Of a stretch of 13,172 nucleotides of DNA, positions 12,937-13,172 are shown piece after piece. Below the pieces are notes generated by a model. It was not told the DNA's origin. It ran no database searches and saw nothing but the letters and a program-made list of their open reading frames with translations. The first letter of the stretch is position 1. Every line of letters begins with the position of its first letter. A program made the position numbers and the translations under genes. The DNA is from Bifidobacterium breve (GTDB lineage Bacteria; Actinomycetota; Actinomycetes; S36-B12), in NCBI GenBank assembly GCA_945885645.1, contig CAMCYV010000024.1:1-13172 (forward strand), in the 5' to 3' direction.

Positions 12937-13172
12937 TTAAGCACCACGACGTGAGTCTGCATGATCACGCTTGGGGTGAATGCCAACAAAGTCTTGACCG
13001 ATCCTTAGCAGTTGCGCATCGGTGAGGTCGCTTATGTCACAGCGTACTTCACCAAGAATTTTTGCTGCTACATCGGAGAAATGCTTTTCAGCGTAAGCGG
13101 TGAAATGGTGCCCAGCGTTTGCTTTACCGGTCCCATTGGTCAGCAAAACAATTCCATTTGCGTCATGGAGTG
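12937..13172 (-). CDS. Unidentified protein, C-terminal 78 codons only
   Basis: The frame is open to the right edge, so the N-terminus is outside the window. The visible end reads LHDANGIVLLTNGTGKANAG, then HHFTAYAEKHFSDVAAKILGE, then DISDLTDAQLLRIGQDFVG and a charged tail ending DHADSRRGA. It is probably a strand and turn followed by two amphipathic helices in a soluble protein. I do not recognise the family; a faint likeness to the helical end of host-attachment-type (PF10116) proteins is too weak to use. Its stop lies 46 bp before the FUSC-like gene, whose -10-like element falls in that gap. Confidence 0.6.
   Translation of the reverse strand, partial: LHDANGIVLLTNGTGKANAGHHFTAYAEKHFSDVAAKILGEVRCDISDLTDAQLLRIGQDFVGIHPKRDHADSRRGA

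Overview
The window looks like chromosomal DNA from an actinobacterium (Actinomycetota) of moderate GC content, possibly a free-living aquatic lineage. The basis is the protein families (tripeptidyl-aminopeptidase-like hydrolase with an actinobacterial C-terminal extension, PPA1498/TIGR03767-type metallophosphoesterase, Tat-exported YHYH protein) and start-site architecture. Several genes have a -10-like hexamer exactly 6 nt before the ATG and no Shine-Dalgarno, the usual sign of leaderless transcripts. There are no rRNA, tRNA, CRISPR or transposase genes.

Layout. 1-3240 holds secreted proteins: a Tat-exported YHYH-domain protein (minus strand, cut by the window edge), a large secreted alpha/beta hydrolase (minus) and a small secreted allene-oxide-cyclase-barrel-like protein (plus). 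The promoter and signal-peptide region of the last is duplicated about 2.2 kb upstream as a decayed copy, so the hydrolase lies between two direct repeats of about 118 bp. 3237-3614 is a SnoaL/DUF4440-like protein whose stop overlaps the convergent stop of the barrel protein.

3615-5473 is a toxin-antitoxin scar zone. It contains an intact Phd/VapC-type pair with its own promoter and operator, an enoyl-CoA hydratase/isomerase-family gene, and an RHH antitoxin followed by only the first 29 codons of a Doc-type toxin. A 52-bp relic of the hydratase gene, carrying a nonsense codon, lies upstream of the Phd/VapC pair, so that pair is bracketed by hydratase-derived sequence.

5489-10984 is one minus-strand operon, read from high to low coordinate: lipoprotein solute-binding protein, two permeases, ATPase, metallophosphoesterase. 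The last four genes are tightly packed. A strong GNRA-loop hairpin lies between the binding protein and the first permease, and a dyad-bearing promoter plus a hairpin that could mask the Shine-Dalgarno precede the binding protein. The enzyme has no visible export signal, so the inferred job is import of a phosphorylated organic compound followed by cytoplasmic hydrolysis; the substrate is unknown.

11252-12890 encodes a FUSC-like multi-spanning membrane protein followed by a small secreted protein of unknown family (both minus). The right edge holds the C-terminal end of an unidentified minus-strand gene.
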